NCBI GenBank assembly: GCA_034522075.1
Contig: JAXHLO010000035.1
Coordinates: 248,001-312,000 of the forward strand
Direction of reading: 5' to 3'
DNA from: UBA7803 sp034522075
GTDB taxonomy: Bacteria > Pseudomonadota > Gammaproteobacteria > Pseudomonadales > Azotimanducaceae
Length of the DNA stretch: 64,000 bases
The stretch's first letter is position 1; each line of letters begins with the position of its first letter. Shown here piece after piece: positions 26,519 to 35,503 of this stretch. Below the pieces are notes generated by a model, which saw nothing but the letters and a program-made list of their open reading frames with translations, had not been told where the DNA came from and did not search any database. A program made the position numbers and the translations under genes.

Positions 26519-26979
26519 GTACCCACCAGCCGGTTCATGGCCACCACATTCGGCTCCACGCGCTCGAGGAGCTGCGCCAGCGTAAGCCCCGCTTCCAGTT
26601 GTGTATCGTCGTCGAGAGCCAGCACCCAGAAGAAGTAGTGGTGCTTGCCGTGACCTTCCGGTGGCATGGGACCCCCGTAGCCGCTCTTGCCGAAGTCATT
26701 CTTGCCGCTGGTGTAATCGGCCGACCCCTCGGGCAACTCCGAGACGTTGCCGGGAATGTTGTACAGCACCCAGTGCACGAAACCGTACTGGCCCGGCTTC
26801 ACCAGCGGCGCGTCCGGGTCGTGACAGATCAGCGCGAACGACCTGGCGCCGTCCGGAGCACCTGACCAGGCAAACGGCGGCGACACGTCCTCGCCTTCGC
26901 CGGAATGGCGTGACGGGATGGCGCCGCCGTCATCGAATGCCGAGCTGGTGAGCTGCATGTCGGAAAGCGCAAAACCCAT
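26503..26979 (-). CDS. YbhB/YbcL family Raf kinase inhibitor-like protein
   Basis: 158 aa. Phosphatidylethanolamine-binding-protein fold. The ligand-site motifs DVSPPFAWSGAP, DPDAP and FVHWVLYNIPG, followed by YGGPMPPEGHGKHHYFF, are clear. Bacterial members have no settled function. ATG 26979 has AAGGAGGACACC upstream; the longer frame to 27051 is not needed. Confidence 0.9.
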   Translation of the reverse strand: MGFALSDMQLTSSAFDDGGAIPSRHSGEGEDVSPPFAWSGAPDGARSFALICHDPDAPLVKPGQYGFVHWVLYNIPGNVSELPEGSADYTSGKNDFGKSGYGGPMPPEGHGKHHYFFWVLALDDDTQLEAGLTLAQLLERVEPNVVAMNRLVGTYTRA

Positions 26980-27098
26980 GGTGTCCTCCTTGCTGAATGC
27001 AGTGATGTTGGCGATCATCCTCGCATGACTCGGCCGCCGTCTGCCAGCCACTGCCGGGGGCTGTACTAAAATGATCAGGTGCAGAGAAACGTGAGCCT

Positions 27099-28028
27099 AT
27101 GAGAATTCGTGTCCTTCTTGCCGGACTGCTGTATATGACCGTGCAGATCATGCCGGCAGCCGCCGCGTCCGCTGCAGCCCCCTCGCCGGAGAAACTGCAG
27201 CTCGCCTCCGTGCATGCCGTGGTTCGGGATCTCGCGGCGGGCGAAACCCTGTACCGCAAGTTTGCCGATGTGCCGGTGCCCATGGCTTCGGTAACCAAAG
27301 TCATGACAGCCATGGTGGTCCTGGACGGCGGCCAGCCCCTGGATGAATGGCTGACCATCGTCGACTGGAACCGTGATCTGCAGAAGAACGCCTATTCCCG
27401 GCTGCGCATCGGCTCTCAGGCGAAACGCGGCGAGCTGCTGCGTATTGCCCTCATGTCTTCGGAGAACCTGGCCACCAACGTGCTGGCCAGTCACTATCCC
27501 GGCGGCTTCAAAGCCTTCATAGCGGCCATGAATGCCAAGGCGGAAAGCCTCGGCATGAACCAGACCCGCTTCGTCGATCCGGCTGGTCTGTCACCCGACA
27601 ACCACGCCAGCGCCGATGATCTGGCCCGCATGCTGCAGGCGGCCTACGGCTACGAGACCATCCGCCAGCTCAGTACCGGCTATCAGCACACGGCGCGTTT
27701 CAGAAAGCCGCGCTATGCCCTGGGCTACGGCAACACCAACCCGCTGGTGGCAAGCAGCCGCTGGAACCTGGCATTGACCAAGACCGGCTATCTGAGCGAA
27801 GCAGGCCGCTGTCTGGTCATGGTCACCGAAGTGGACGGGCGCCCGGTGGCCATGGTGCTGCTGAACTCCTTCGGCACGCGCACCCCCCTCGGCGACGCCG
27901 GCCGGGTACGCCGCTGGCTCACCACCGGCAATGGCGGCACCGTGGCCGGCCCGGCGCTGGCTCACGAGCGCCGCCGGACCCAGGCCCTGCAACAGGCGCG
28001 CGCACCGTCCGAAGCTGCCGTCCGCTGA
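27099..28028 (+). CDS. pbpG: D-alanyl-D-alanine endopeptidase (penicillin-binding protein 7 type)
   Basis: 309 aa. Periplasmic serine peptidase that cuts peptidoglycan cross-links. Signal peptide to about residue 25. Active-site motifs: SVTK (Ser64, Lys67), SEN (121-123) and KTG (228-230), with the expected spacing for S11 peptidases. TAAAAT at 27067-27072 is a candidate -10. A basic, alanine-rich tail follows the catalytic domain. Convergent with the SDR gene. Confidence 0.9.
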   Translation: MRIRVLLAGLLYMTVQIMPAAAASAAAPSPEKLQLASVHAVVRDLAAGETLYRKFADVPVPMASVTKVMTAMVVLDGGQPLDEWLTIVDWNRDLQKNAYSRLRIGSQAKRGELLRIALMSSENLATNVLASHYPGGFKAFIAAMNAKAESLGMNQTRFVDPAGLSPDNHASADDLARMLQAAYGYETIRQLSTGYQHTARFRKPRYALGYGNTNPLVASSRWNLALTKTGYLSEAGRCLVMVTEVDGRPVAMVLLNSFGTRTPLGDAGRVRRWLTTGNGGTVAGPALAHERRRTQALQQARAPSEAAVR

Positions 28029-28039
28029 GCTGCACTCGA

Positions 28040-28840
28040 CTACGACGAGATCACGGACCCGCCGTCACAGAGGATCACATCGCCCACCGTATAGGCGCCG
28101 GCCCGCGAGCTGAGGAAGATGGCTATGCCGGCGATGTCCTCGGCGCTGCCTACGCGGCCGCGGGGATTGGCAGCACCCACGGCGTCCCAGTCAGTGTTTT
28201 CCACATCGCCGCGGCCGCCTACCCCGGTGCTCAGCATGTACGTGGGAAAGGGGCCGGGCGCAATGGCGTTGACCAGGATGTTCTCCTTCACCAGATGGGT
28301 CGCCAGCACCCGGGTCAGGTGATGCACGGCGGCCTTGGACGGACCATAGGAGAAGGTCTCGAACACCGGCGTCTTCAGCCCGTCGATGGAACCCACATTG
28401 ATGACCCGGGCCGGGTCTTCGGCACTGGCCGAGCGGCGCAGCAGCGGCAGCAGCTTCTGGGTCAGGAAGAACACGCCCTTGACGTTGGTGTCCATGACCT
28501 TGTCCCAGCCGATCTCGGGAAACTCGTCCAGAGGCGCACCCCAGGACACGCCGGCATTGTTCACCAGAATGTCCACACGCTCTTCGCGCCGGGCCAGCTC
28601 GTCGGCAAAGGTCTGTATGCCGTCCAGCTCCGCCAGGTTGGCCGGAATGGAGATGCACTCGCCACCGAACTGCTCCGCCAGACGCTTGGCAGTCGCATCG
28701 CAGACCTCCGCTTTGCGGGAGCTGATGTAGACCTTGGCGCCGTTGGCGAGAAAGCCGGCGGCGATCATTTCGCCGATGCCCCGGGATCCACCGGTCACGA
28801 CCGCCACCTTGCCGGCTATGGAAAACAACTTATCGAACAT
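28040..28840 (-). CDS. Short-chain dehydrogenase/reductase
   Basis: 266 aa. Classical SDR with NAD(P) motif TGGSRGIG, NNAGVS, catalytic Ser in VGSIDG, Tyr and Lys in YGPSKAA (S-Y-K triad), and a C-terminal GDVILCDGG. Related to 3-oxoacyl-ACP reductase-like enzymes; substrate unknown. Start 28840 has an AGGAGAGAGAG ribosome site. It overlaps the end of the upstream MFS gene by 11 bases. Confidence 0.88.
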   Translation of the reverse strand: MFDKLFSIAGKVAVVTGGSRGIGEMIAAGFLANGAKVYISSRKAEVCDATAKRLAEQFGGECISIPANLAELDGIQTFADELARREERVDILVNNAGVSWGAPLDEFPEIGWDKVMDTNVKGVFFLTQKLLPLLRRSASAEDPARVINVGSIDGLKTPVFETFSYGPSKAAVHHLTRVLATHLVKENILVNAIAPGPFPTYMLSTGVGGRGDVENTDWDAVGAANPRGRVGSAEDIAGIAIFLSSRAGAYTVGDVILCDGGSVISS

Positions 28841-30017
28841 CTCTCTCTCCTGTGCTGGTTGAGCTGCGCCGGGAACCATGCCCGAATCGCACCGTGCTGG
28901 CCACTGCCAGAGACACCAGCGCCAGCACGCCCAGGGGCAGCAGCGCCAGACGGGCGCTGCCGGCGGCATCCGCCAGGACACCGCCGAGCAGCGGGACGGC
29001 AAAGCCAAGCAGGTAGCCCACGGCAAACATGCCGGCCGCCAGCGGCCCGGTATCGGGCTCCGCGGCGATCTGCGGAACCAGGCTGACCATGAGAATGAGC
29101 TGCACGCAGGTGGACAGACCCAGCACCACCACGGCTACCAGAAACAGGTGGTCAGCCCCGAAGATCACACCCAGCAGACCAGCGGGCAGAGCCGCTGCTG
29201 CGGCAATCACCGGCCAGTGGCGGCCCTCCAGGCGGCGGGCCAGGGCAATCATGAGAAACGATCCGGCCACCTGGGTCACGTTGAACGCGAACAGCACTGA
29301 GGCCAGCCGCCCGCCCTGGCCGCGCTCTTCGAGCACCGAACCCAGATACGCATTGGTGCCGAAAAATCCGGCGGACGCCGCCCCCAGCAGGATGCCCAGT
29401 TGCCACACCAGCGGATCCCGCCAGCGCGGCTTCCAGGTGATGCCCTCGCCCGCGGCGGCCCGTTCCGTGGCCGATCCGTTGTGCAGCTGTACCGCCAGGG
29501 CCACCGCCACAGCCGGTACCGACCAGGCCAGCAGCGTGGCCCGCCAGTCACCGTCGAGCAGCGGCATCACCAGCGGCAGGGTCAGGCCGGCGCCGAGAAA
29601 CTCGCCCATGAGCAGGCCATTCATATAGACCGCCGAGCCCAGCGCCACCGAGGCCGGACACCAGCGCTTCACCAGCACCGGCAGAGCCGGTTGCATGACG
29701 GCAATGGCCAGGCCGAGCAGGGCCGTCGCGGCGAACAGCAACCAGCCCGGCGGTGCCAGCCCGCGGCCGGCCGAGGCGGCGGCCAGCAGCACCAGGGCCA
29801 GCACCACGGTCAGGCGCGGCCCCAGGCGGGCGATGGCCAGGGAACCCGGCAACGCGCCGAGGGCCAGCATCAGGACCGGCACTGTGGTCAGCGCACCGAT
29901 CTGCGTTTCGTTGAGGTCGAGCTCGATACCGATCATGGGGGCCAGCGGCGGGGCCAGCAGAATGGGCAGGCGCATGTACAGGCCCACCAGCCAGAGCAGC
30001 ACCAGAGTGCCGGCCAT
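28830..30017 (-). CDS. MFS transporter, CynX/NimT-like
   Basis: 395 aa with about 12 hydrophobic segments. The pattern LPILLAPPLAPMIGIELDL, a GPR loop (LGPRLTVV) and long helices match the cyanate/2-nitroimidazole transporter branch of the major facilitator superfamily. Substrate unknown. Start set at ATG 30017 with GGAGG 11 bases upstream; a GTG at 30047 is possible. Overlaps the SDR gene, so one operon; divergent from yciH. Confidence 0.78.
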   Translation of the reverse strand: MAGTLVLLWLVGLYMRLPILLAPPLAPMIGIELDLNETQIGALTTVPVLMLALGALPGSLAIARLGPRLTVVLALVLLAAASAGRGLAPPGWLLFAATALLGLAIAVMQPALPVLVKRWCPASVALGSAVYMNGLLMGEFLGAGLTLPLVMPLLDGDWRATLLAWSVPAVAVALAVQLHNGSATERAAAGEGITWKPRWRDPLVWQLGILLGAASAGFFGTNAYLGSVLEERGQGGRLASVLFAFNVTQVAGSFLMIALARRLEGRHWPVIAAAAALPAGLLGVIFGADHLFLVAVVVLGLSTCVQLILMVSLVPQIAAEPDTGPLAAGMFAVGYLLGFAVPLLGGVLADAAGSARLALLPLGVLALVSLAVASTVRFGHGSRRSSTSTGERDVR

Positions 30018-30101
30018 GCGGAAATTTGCCTCCAAGTCGGACCTCACCGTAGAGTTGCCGCGGATGCTATCAGGCTGCGCCCACCGGGCGGGAGATGAAA
30101 C

Positions 30102-30467
30102 ATGAGCAAACGCCGCGGCGGGACCGGGCTGGTTTACTCGACCGATCAAGGCGCTTTCTGTCCCGGCTGCCGGCGCCCGCAGGGTCAATGTGTGTGCCGC
30201 GACCGCTCGCGGCCGCGCGGCGGCGGCGACGGTGTGGTGCGCCTGCTGCGCGAGACCAAGGGCCGTAAAGGTGCCGGCGTTACACTCGTGACCGGTTTAC
30301 CCCTGTCCGACGACGATCTCACCCGGCTGGCGAAAAAACTCAAATCCCACTGTGGTGTCGGCGGAACGGTCAAGGACGGCATTATCGAACTGCAGGGCGA
30401 CCAGCGGGACAAAGCCCTTCCACTGCTCAGCGGCGAAGGCTATCAGGTCAAACGCGCCGGCGGCTGA
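30102..30467 (+). CDS. yciH: Translation initiation factor SUI1/eIF1-like protein YciH
   Basis: 121 aa. SUI1 fold that affects start-site selection on the ribosome. Contains the usual N-terminal Cys cluster (CPGCRRPQGQCVC), then VRLLRETKGRKGAGVTLV and KKLKSHCGVGGTVKDG, the RNA-binding core. GGGAGATG lies upstream of the ATG. Normal length for YciH. Confidence 0.92.
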   Translation: MSKRRGGTGLVYSTDQGAFCPGCRRPQGQCVCRDRSRPRGGGDGVVRLLRETKGRKGAGVTLVTGLPLSDDDLTRLAKKLKSHCGVGGTVKDGIIELQGDQRDKALPLLSGEGYQVKRAGG

Positions 30468-30505
30468 CGGGGTAGAATCACGAATTCGTGGGGGAGGAGC
30501 ACGGC

Positions 30506-31741
30506 ATGATCAGCGCCTTGGCAGAGGGGGCCCTGAGCGGGGCGTCCACCGCGGGTGCCCGCGCCCTGGACGACGCGGTAACCAGCTACCTGGCTTCCCG
30601 AGCCGACACGCCGGTCATTCTCAAACGGGCGCTGGCGACGGATCCGGAGCATCTCATGGCGCGCTGCCTGATGGGCTACCTGACCCGACTGGCCGGCGAC
30701 CCGGCCAACGCGGCCCGCGCCCGAGCGTTGCATGAAGCGCTGCGCCGGCAGGTAGACAGCGGCGCCGCAAGCGCGTGGGAACGCGCCCATGTGCAGGCCC
30801 TCGGCCTGTGGCTGGACGATCACCTGCACGCGCTGATGGCTCACTTCGAAGCACTGCTCGATCAGCACCCCACTGACATTCTGGCGCTGCGCATGCTCCA
30901 CTATCTGTATTTCTACGACGGCGACGCCGGGCGCATGCGCGACTCGGTCGCCGCCCGGCTGAATGCCTTTGCCGGCCATCCCGCGGAAGGTTATGTGAAG
31001 GGCATGCTGGCCTTCGGACTGGAGGAAGCCGGTGATTATGCCCAGGCGGAACATTACGGCCGCGAAGCCGTGGCCGTGGAACCGCAGGATATCTGGGCTG
31101 CCCATGCAGTCGCCCACGTGATGGAGATGCAGGGCCGCAGCGCCGACGGTATTGCCTGGATCCGCGAGCTCCGGCCAGGCTGGCAGGCGGCCAACAACTT
31201 CCGCTTCCATCTTGACTGGCACGAAGCGCTCTTCCATCTGAGCGAGCACGACCTGGATGCCGCGCTGGCCCTGTACGACCACGACGTGGCGCCGGCCGTA
31301 GACGACGACTTCTACCTCGATCTGTGCAATGCGGCTTCCCTGCTGCTGCGTCTGGAGGCCCACGGCTGCGACGTCGGCGAGCGCTGGCTGCCTCTGGCCC
31401 GGGTAGCGGAGCACCACTGCCGGGACACGGAACTGGTATTCGCCAGCCTGCACTACCTGATGCCGCTGTTGAAGACCGACCACCCAGCGGCCGGCGCGCT
31501 GCTGGCGGAGCTGGAATTGTGGGCGCGCCGCGATACGACTCAAGGGCATGTCGTGCGGGACGTGGCCCGGCATGTGGCGGCGTTCCTGGCCGCATTGCAC
31601 GAAGCCGATCATGCCGCCGCGGCCGGCCACTTCGAAACATTCCGGCATGACCTGCACCGCATCGGCGGCAGTCATGCTCAGCGCGAGCTGTTCCACATTC
31701 TCGATCGGCAGACCCCGGAGAACAACGGCCATGGCATCTAA
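30506..31741 (+). CDS. TTC38-like tetratricopeptide repeat protein
   Basis: 411 aa from ATG 30506, chosen because GGGGGAGGAG is 6 bases upstream; an earlier in-frame GTG at 30488 precedes that site. All-helical TPR-type protein; HAVAHVMEMQGR with a following GIAWI and FHLDWHEALFHL match the family of the eukaryotic TTC38 protein. No enzymatic function is known. GGTAGAAT at 30471-30478 could be its -10. Its stop lies within the start of the MFS gene (11-base overlap), so both are co-translated. Confidence 0.75.
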   Translation: MISALAEGALSGASTAGARALDDAVTSYLASRADTPVILKRALATDPEHLMARCLMGYLTRLAGDPANAARARALHEALRRQVDSGAASAWERAHVQALGLWLDDHLHALMAHFEALLDQHPTDILALRMLHYLYFYDGDAGRMRDSVAARLNAFAGHPAEGYVKGMLAFGLEEAGDYAQAEHYGREAVAVEPQDIWAAHAVAHVMEMQGRSADGIAWIRELRPGWQAANNFRFHLDWHEALFHLSEHDLDAALALYDHDVAPAVDDDFYLDLCNAASLLLRLEAHGCDVGERWLPLARVAEHHCRDTELVFASLHYLMPLLKTDHPAAGALLAELELWARRDTTQGHVVRDVARHVAAFLAALHEADHAAAAGHFETFRHDLHRIGGSHAQRELFHILDRQTPENNGHGI

Positions 31742-33050
31742 GTTCAGCGAGCGCGTTGCCAGCAAACCCTGGTACAAATGGTATGCTCTGGGCCTGCTGA
31801 CGGTCGTCTACGCCTCGAGCCAGGTCGACCGGCAGATCATGGGCATGGTGCTCGAGCCCATCAAACAGGAGCTCGGGGCCAGTGACACGGCCATGGGCTT
31901 TCTCATCGGCCTGACCTTCGCCATCTTCTATGCCACCCTGGGCATGCCCATCGCCATGTTCGCCGACCGCAGCAACCGGCGGAACATCATCACGGCGGCC
32001 ATCACCATCTGGAGCGCCATGACGGTGGCCTGCGGCTATGCAGCAAACTTTCTGCAGCTCGCCCTGGCGCGTATCGGGGTCGCCGTGGGCGAGGCCGGCT
32101 CCACGCCGCCGTCCCACTCCATCATTTCCGATCTGTTTCCGGTGGAAACCCGCGGTACCGCCATGGGCATATTCGCCCTGGGCGTCAACCTGGGGCTGCT
32201 GATTGCCTACCTGGGCGGCGGCTGGCTGGTGGACAACGTGGGCTGGCGGATGACCTTCGTGGCGGTGGGTGTGCCGGGCATCGTCATCGCCGCGTTCCTC
32301 TACTTCACCACCATCGAGCCGGAACGCGGCGCCACCGACGTGCACCGCCCGACGCTGGGCGACGACGCGCCGCCATTCCTGACCGTGTGGGCCTATATGT
32401 GGAATACCCGGTCCGTGCGCCATCTGACCATCGGTGCGGCGCTGGCGGGGTTCATCGGCTACGGCTTCGTGCTGTGGATGCCCACCTTTCTGATCCGTTC
32501 TCACGGCCTCAGCCCGACGGAGGTGGGTCTCGCCCTGGCCCTGCTCACCGGCATCGTCGGCGGACTCGGGACGTTCAGTGCCGGACGCCTGGCCGACGTA
32601 CTGGCGAAACGCGACGAACGCTGGCGGGCCTGGGTGGTGGCTGCCGCCAAGGCGGGCTACATTCCGTTCCTGGCGGCCGTGTTCCTGGTGGACAACGTCT
32701 GGGTCGCTCTGGGGCTCTACATCGTTCCCGCTTTCTTCGGCGGCTACTATCTTGCTCCCACCTTCGCCCTGGTACAGAGCCTGGTCAGCCTGCGCATGCG
32801 CGCCCTGGCGTCGAGCATCCTGTTGTTCATTCTCAACATCATCGGCCTGGGCTTCGGACCGCAGCTCGTCGGTGTCATGTCCGACATGTTCGCCCCCCTC
32901 TACGGCCGGCATTCACTGGCCATGGCGCTGCTGGTCCTGACCTTTCTGAACCTCTGGTGCGCCTTCCACTATCTGATGGCCGGCCGCACTCTGCGCGCCG
33001 ACCAGGATGCCCAGAACGACCGGAACGCGGCGGCGGGTACGGCCCGTTAG
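31731..33050 (+). CDS. Spinster-type MFS transporter
   Basis: 439 aa, about 12 transmembrane helices. YASSQVDRQIMGMVLEPIK, FADRSNRRNII (the A-motif loop) and ARIGVAVGEAGSTPPSHSII are typical of the spinster-like branch, whose animal members export sphingosine-1-phosphate or lysolipids; bacterial substrates are mostly unknown. ATG 31731 sits inside the end of the TPR gene. It converges, with a 15-base gap, on a sphingosine-1-phosphate lyase homologue. Confidence 0.82.
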   Translation: MASKFSERVASKPWYKWYALGLLTVVYASSQVDRQIMGMVLEPIKQELGASDTAMGFLIGLTFAIFYATLGMPIAMFADRSNRRNIITAAITIWSAMTVACGYAANFLQLALARIGVAVGEAGSTPPSHSIISDLFPVETRGTAMGIFALGVNLGLLIAYLGGGWLVDNVGWRMTFVAVGVPGIVIAAFLYFTTIEPERGATDVHRPTLGDDAPPFLTVWAYMWNTRSVRHLTIGAALAGFIGYGFVLWMPTFLIRSHGLSPTEVGLALALLTGIVGGLGTFSAGRLADVLAKRDERWRAWVVAAAKAGYIPFLAAVFLVDNVWVALGLYIVPAFFGGYYLAPTFALVQSLVSLRMRALASSILLFILNIIGLGFGPQLVGVMSDMFAPLYGRHSLAMALLVLTFLNLWCAFHYLMAGRTLRADQDAQNDRNAAAGTAR

Positions 33051-33065
33051 GCGCGGCAGGGCAAC

Positions 33066-34319
33066 CTATTCCAGCGTCGCGTAGTTGGTCGAGCGATCGT
33101 CGGTACGTTTGTCGCGCACCTCGGCGGCGCATTCTGCCAGGTCTTTCAGGTATTGATCGATGACGCCGGTATTGCTGTTACTCACCGTGGAGTGCAGGGT
33201 GTCCGGCGGCCCCTGACGGTCGTGGAACCAGCCCCGGGCCAGCAGCGCGTCGCCCAGAGCGAATACGTCCAGAGGATGCGCCGCCTGCGGATCCGCGGCC
33301 ATGGCCACCAGATGATATGCACCGTCGCCCAGCACCCGCAGGCCGTCGATGGCGGCGATGCCGGCGCGCATCTGATCGGCATTGGCCAGCGTCGTACGGG
33401 TCAGCTCCAGATAGCCCTCCCGCCCCAGGTGTTGAATCACCGCCCAGGCCGCCGCCATGGGCAGGCCGGAGCGGGTTCCCTGCAGGTTGGGCGAGGCATA
33501 GAAGCCGCCCAGCCAGCCGTCGAACACGAACGTCTGGTAGCGGCGCAGCGCTTTGCTCCGATGCAGAATGACCGACACGCCCTTGGGCGCGTAGCCCAGC
33601 TTGTGAATGTCGGCAGAGATGGAAGTCACGCCGTCGACGCGGAAATCCCAGGGCGGTACCGGACGCCCCAGTTGCTCGGCAAACGGCAATACGAAGCCGC
33701 CCATACAGCCGTCCACGTGACAGTTGGCATCGACGCTGGCGGCCAGCTCGGCAATGGCCGGGATGGGGTCCACCACACCCTGCGGATACTGCGGCGCGGA
33801 GCCCACCACCAGCACCGTGTTGGGTCCTACGGCCCGGGCCATAGCGTCCACATCCGCGGTCCAATCGTCGCGCACCGGGGTCTTGCGCACCTGCAGGCCG
33901 AACAGGTGAGCGCCCTTGTGAAAAGCTGCATGGGCGCTTTCCGCCAGGACGATCTCGCCGTCGGTGATGCCCCGTTCTTCGCGGCCCCGTTCCCGTGCGG
34001 CCAGCACGGCGCAGAGAATGGACTCGGTACCGCCGCTGGTCAGGAACCCGGCCACCGAGTCCGGGCCGTTCAGCAGATCGGCCGTCCACCCCACCACCTC
34101 GGACTGTATCTGGCCCAGCGAGGGGAAAGCCTTGGTATTCAGGGCGTTCTCGTGCAGATACAGGGCCGCCGCCCGCTCCGCGACTTCGTGCACCCCGGGG
34201 CCGCCGTCGTAGATCATGCCGAAGGCGCGCCCCTCCTGCCATTTCACATCGTCGGCACGCTTGGCTTCGAGATCGGCCAGCACGTCGTCCGGCGACCGGC
34301 CGTTTTGCGGAAAACCCAT
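33066..34319 (-). CDS. Sphingosine-1-phosphate lyase-like PLP-dependent enzyme
   Basis: 417 aa. Group II PLP decarboxylase/aldolase fold. LTSGGTESI (93-101), ESAHAAFHKGA (127-137), HVDGCMGGF, DFRVDGVTSISADIHKLGYAPKG with the Schiff-base Lys240, and YASPNLQGTRSG follow eukaryotic S1P lyase closely, more so than glutamate decarboxylase. It would cleave a phosphorylated long-chain base to an aldehyde and phosphoethanolamine; a different 2-amino alcohol phosphate is possible. No N-terminal membrane anchor. Start 34319 has GGGGAGAG upstream. Confidence 0.82.
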   Translation of the reverse strand: MGFPQNGRSPDDVLADLEAKRADDVKWQEGRAFGMIYDGGPGVHEVAERAAALYLHENALNTKAFPSLGQIQSEVVGWTADLLNGPDSVAGFLTSGGTESILCAVLAARERGREERGITDGEIVLAESAHAAFHKGAHLFGLQVRKTPVRDDWTADVDAMARAVGPNTVLVVGSAPQYPQGVVDPIPAIAELAASVDANCHVDGCMGGFVLPFAEQLGRPVPPWDFRVDGVTSISADIHKLGYAPKGVSVILHRSKALRRYQTFVFDGWLGGFYASPNLQGTRSGLPMAAAWAVIQHLGREGYLELTRTTLANADQMRAGIAAIDGLRVLGDGAYHLVAMAADPQAAHPLDVFALGDALLARGWFHDRQGPPDTLHSTVSNSNTGVIDQYLKDLAECAAEVRDKRTDDRSTNYATLE

Positions 34320-34401
34320 GCTCTCTCCCCGTCTGTGTGTCCGCAGAGAATACCGCACCTGCCGCCATGACATCGATACGGCCACGCCCGATCCCCGGCC
34401 T

Positions 34402-34416
34402 GGTAAACTGGCATGC
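34402..34416 (+). promoter_or_regulatory. Candidate -10 of a leaderless acylphosphatase transcript
   Basis: TGGTAAACT with the -10 hexamer TAAACT at 34404-34409, seven bases before the ATG at 34417. Transcription would begin at or one base before the start codon, and no Shine-Dalgarno is present. Confidence 0.4.
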
Positions 34417-34707
34417 ATGACCAGCGCCGAACACCAACTCGCCATGCAGGGCCGTATCGAAGGCCGGGTGCAGGGCGTCGCTTTCCGCGCCTCCATGCGG
34501 GCCGAGGCCCAGCGCTGCGGGGCCGCGGGCTGGGTACGCAACCTGCCCGACGGCGCCGTGGAGTTTCTCGCCCAGGGGGACAGCCGCAACGTCCGCCAGC
34601 TCCTCGACTGGGCGCGCCGCGGGCCGCCCGGCGCCAGCGTGGACGGCTTCAATACCTTCGAGGTGCAACCCGAACGGAACCTGACGGATTTCGAAATCCG
34701 TGGCTGA
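34417..34707 (+). CDS. acyP: Acylphosphatase
   Basis: 96 aa. Hydrolyses acyl phosphates such as acetyl or carbamoyl phosphate. GRVQGVAFRASMRAEAQRCG contains the catalytic Arg, and GWVRNLPDGAVEFLAQG the catalytic Asn, both in normal position. A start at ATG 34444 is also possible, but 34417 is preferred because of the adjacent -10. Overlaps the following xth gene by 8 bases. Confidence 0.9.
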   Translation: MTSAEHQLAMQGRIEGRVQGVAFRASMRAEAQRCGAAGWVRNLPDGAVEFLAQGDSRNVRQLLDWARRGPPGASVDGFNTFEVQPERNLTDFEIRG

Positions 34708-35494
34708 CCGGCTCACGCGCATTCTGAGCTGGAACGTCAACGGTCTGCGTGCCTGCGCCCGCAAGGGCTATCTGGACTTCCTCGCCGAGGCCGACGCAGA
34801 CATCGTCGGCCTGCAGGAGGTGCGCGCCTTCCCCGAGCAGCTCGACGACGCCGTGCGCCAGCCCGACGGCTGGCACAGTGCCTTCGCCCCCGCCGAGAAG
34901 CCCGGCTACAGCGGCGTGGCCGTCTACTCGCGGCGCCCGCCGGACGACGTGGAAACCAGCCTGGGGGAACAGCGTTTCGACCGCGAAGGACGTTTCATCG
35001 TCGCCCGCTTCGGCCGCCTGCGGGTGGCCAGCGTGTACTTCCCCAAGGGCAGCGGGCGCGACCGGGACAACAGCCGCGTCGCCTACAAAATGGATTTCTA
35101 CGCCGCCGTGTTCGAGCGGGTGCAGCAACTGAAACGCGCCGGGCCGATCTTCGTGCTGGGCGACTACAACACCGCGCATCAGGAGATCGACCTGGCCCGG
35201 CCGAAATCGAACACCCGCACCAGCGGGTTTCTGCCGGAAGAGCGGGCCGAGCTCGACCGCTGGCTGAATGCCGGCTGGCAGGACACCTTCCGGGCCCATC
35301 ATCCCGACGAACCGGGTCACTACACCTGGTGGGCTCAATGGGCCAATGCGCGCAGGAACAATGTGGGGTGGCGCATCGACTACGTGCTCGCCTCGCCGGC
35401 GGCGGCCCGCCGGGTCCGGGATGCCTTCATCTGGCCCCAGGTGACCGGGTCGGATCATTGCCCGCTGGGGGTCGACTACGCCCCCGGCGATTGA
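34700..35494 (+). CDS. xth: Exodeoxyribonuclease III
   Basis: 264 aa, GTG start inside the acylphosphatase gene. AP endonuclease with LSWNVNGLRA, VGLQEVRA (catalytic Glu), GVAVYSR, GDYNTAHQEIDL, YTWWAQW, WRIDYVL and the catalytic pair in GSDHCPLG. Complete and in frame, unlike the paralogue at 19168. The insertion-rich middle (KGSGRDRDNSRVAYKMDFY) marks it as the ExoA-like branch. Confidence 0.92.
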   Translation: MADRLTRILSWNVNGLRACARKGYLDFLAEADADIVGLQEVRAFPEQLDDAVRQPDGWHSAFAPAEKPGYSGVAVYSRRPPDDVETSLGEQRFDREGRFIVARFGRLRVASVYFPKGSGRDRDNSRVAYKMDFYAAVFERVQQLKRAGPIFVLGDYNTAHQEIDLARPKSNTRTSGFLPEERAELDRWLNAGWQDTFRAHHPDEPGHYTWWAQWANARRNNVGWRIDYVLASPAAARRVRDAFIWPQVTGSDHCPLGVDYAPGD

Positions 35495-35503
35495 GCGCCT
35501 CAG

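Noticed and set aside
30654..32912. 752-codon antisense open frame across the TPR and MFS genes
   Set aside because: Spans two real genes on the other strand; low-complexity Gln/His/Arg-rich product without a start signal or motif.
33178..34764. 528-codon frame overlapping the S1P lyase-like gene in another phase
   Set aside because: Shadow frame: the alternative frame holds the PLP lysine and family motifs; this one has none.
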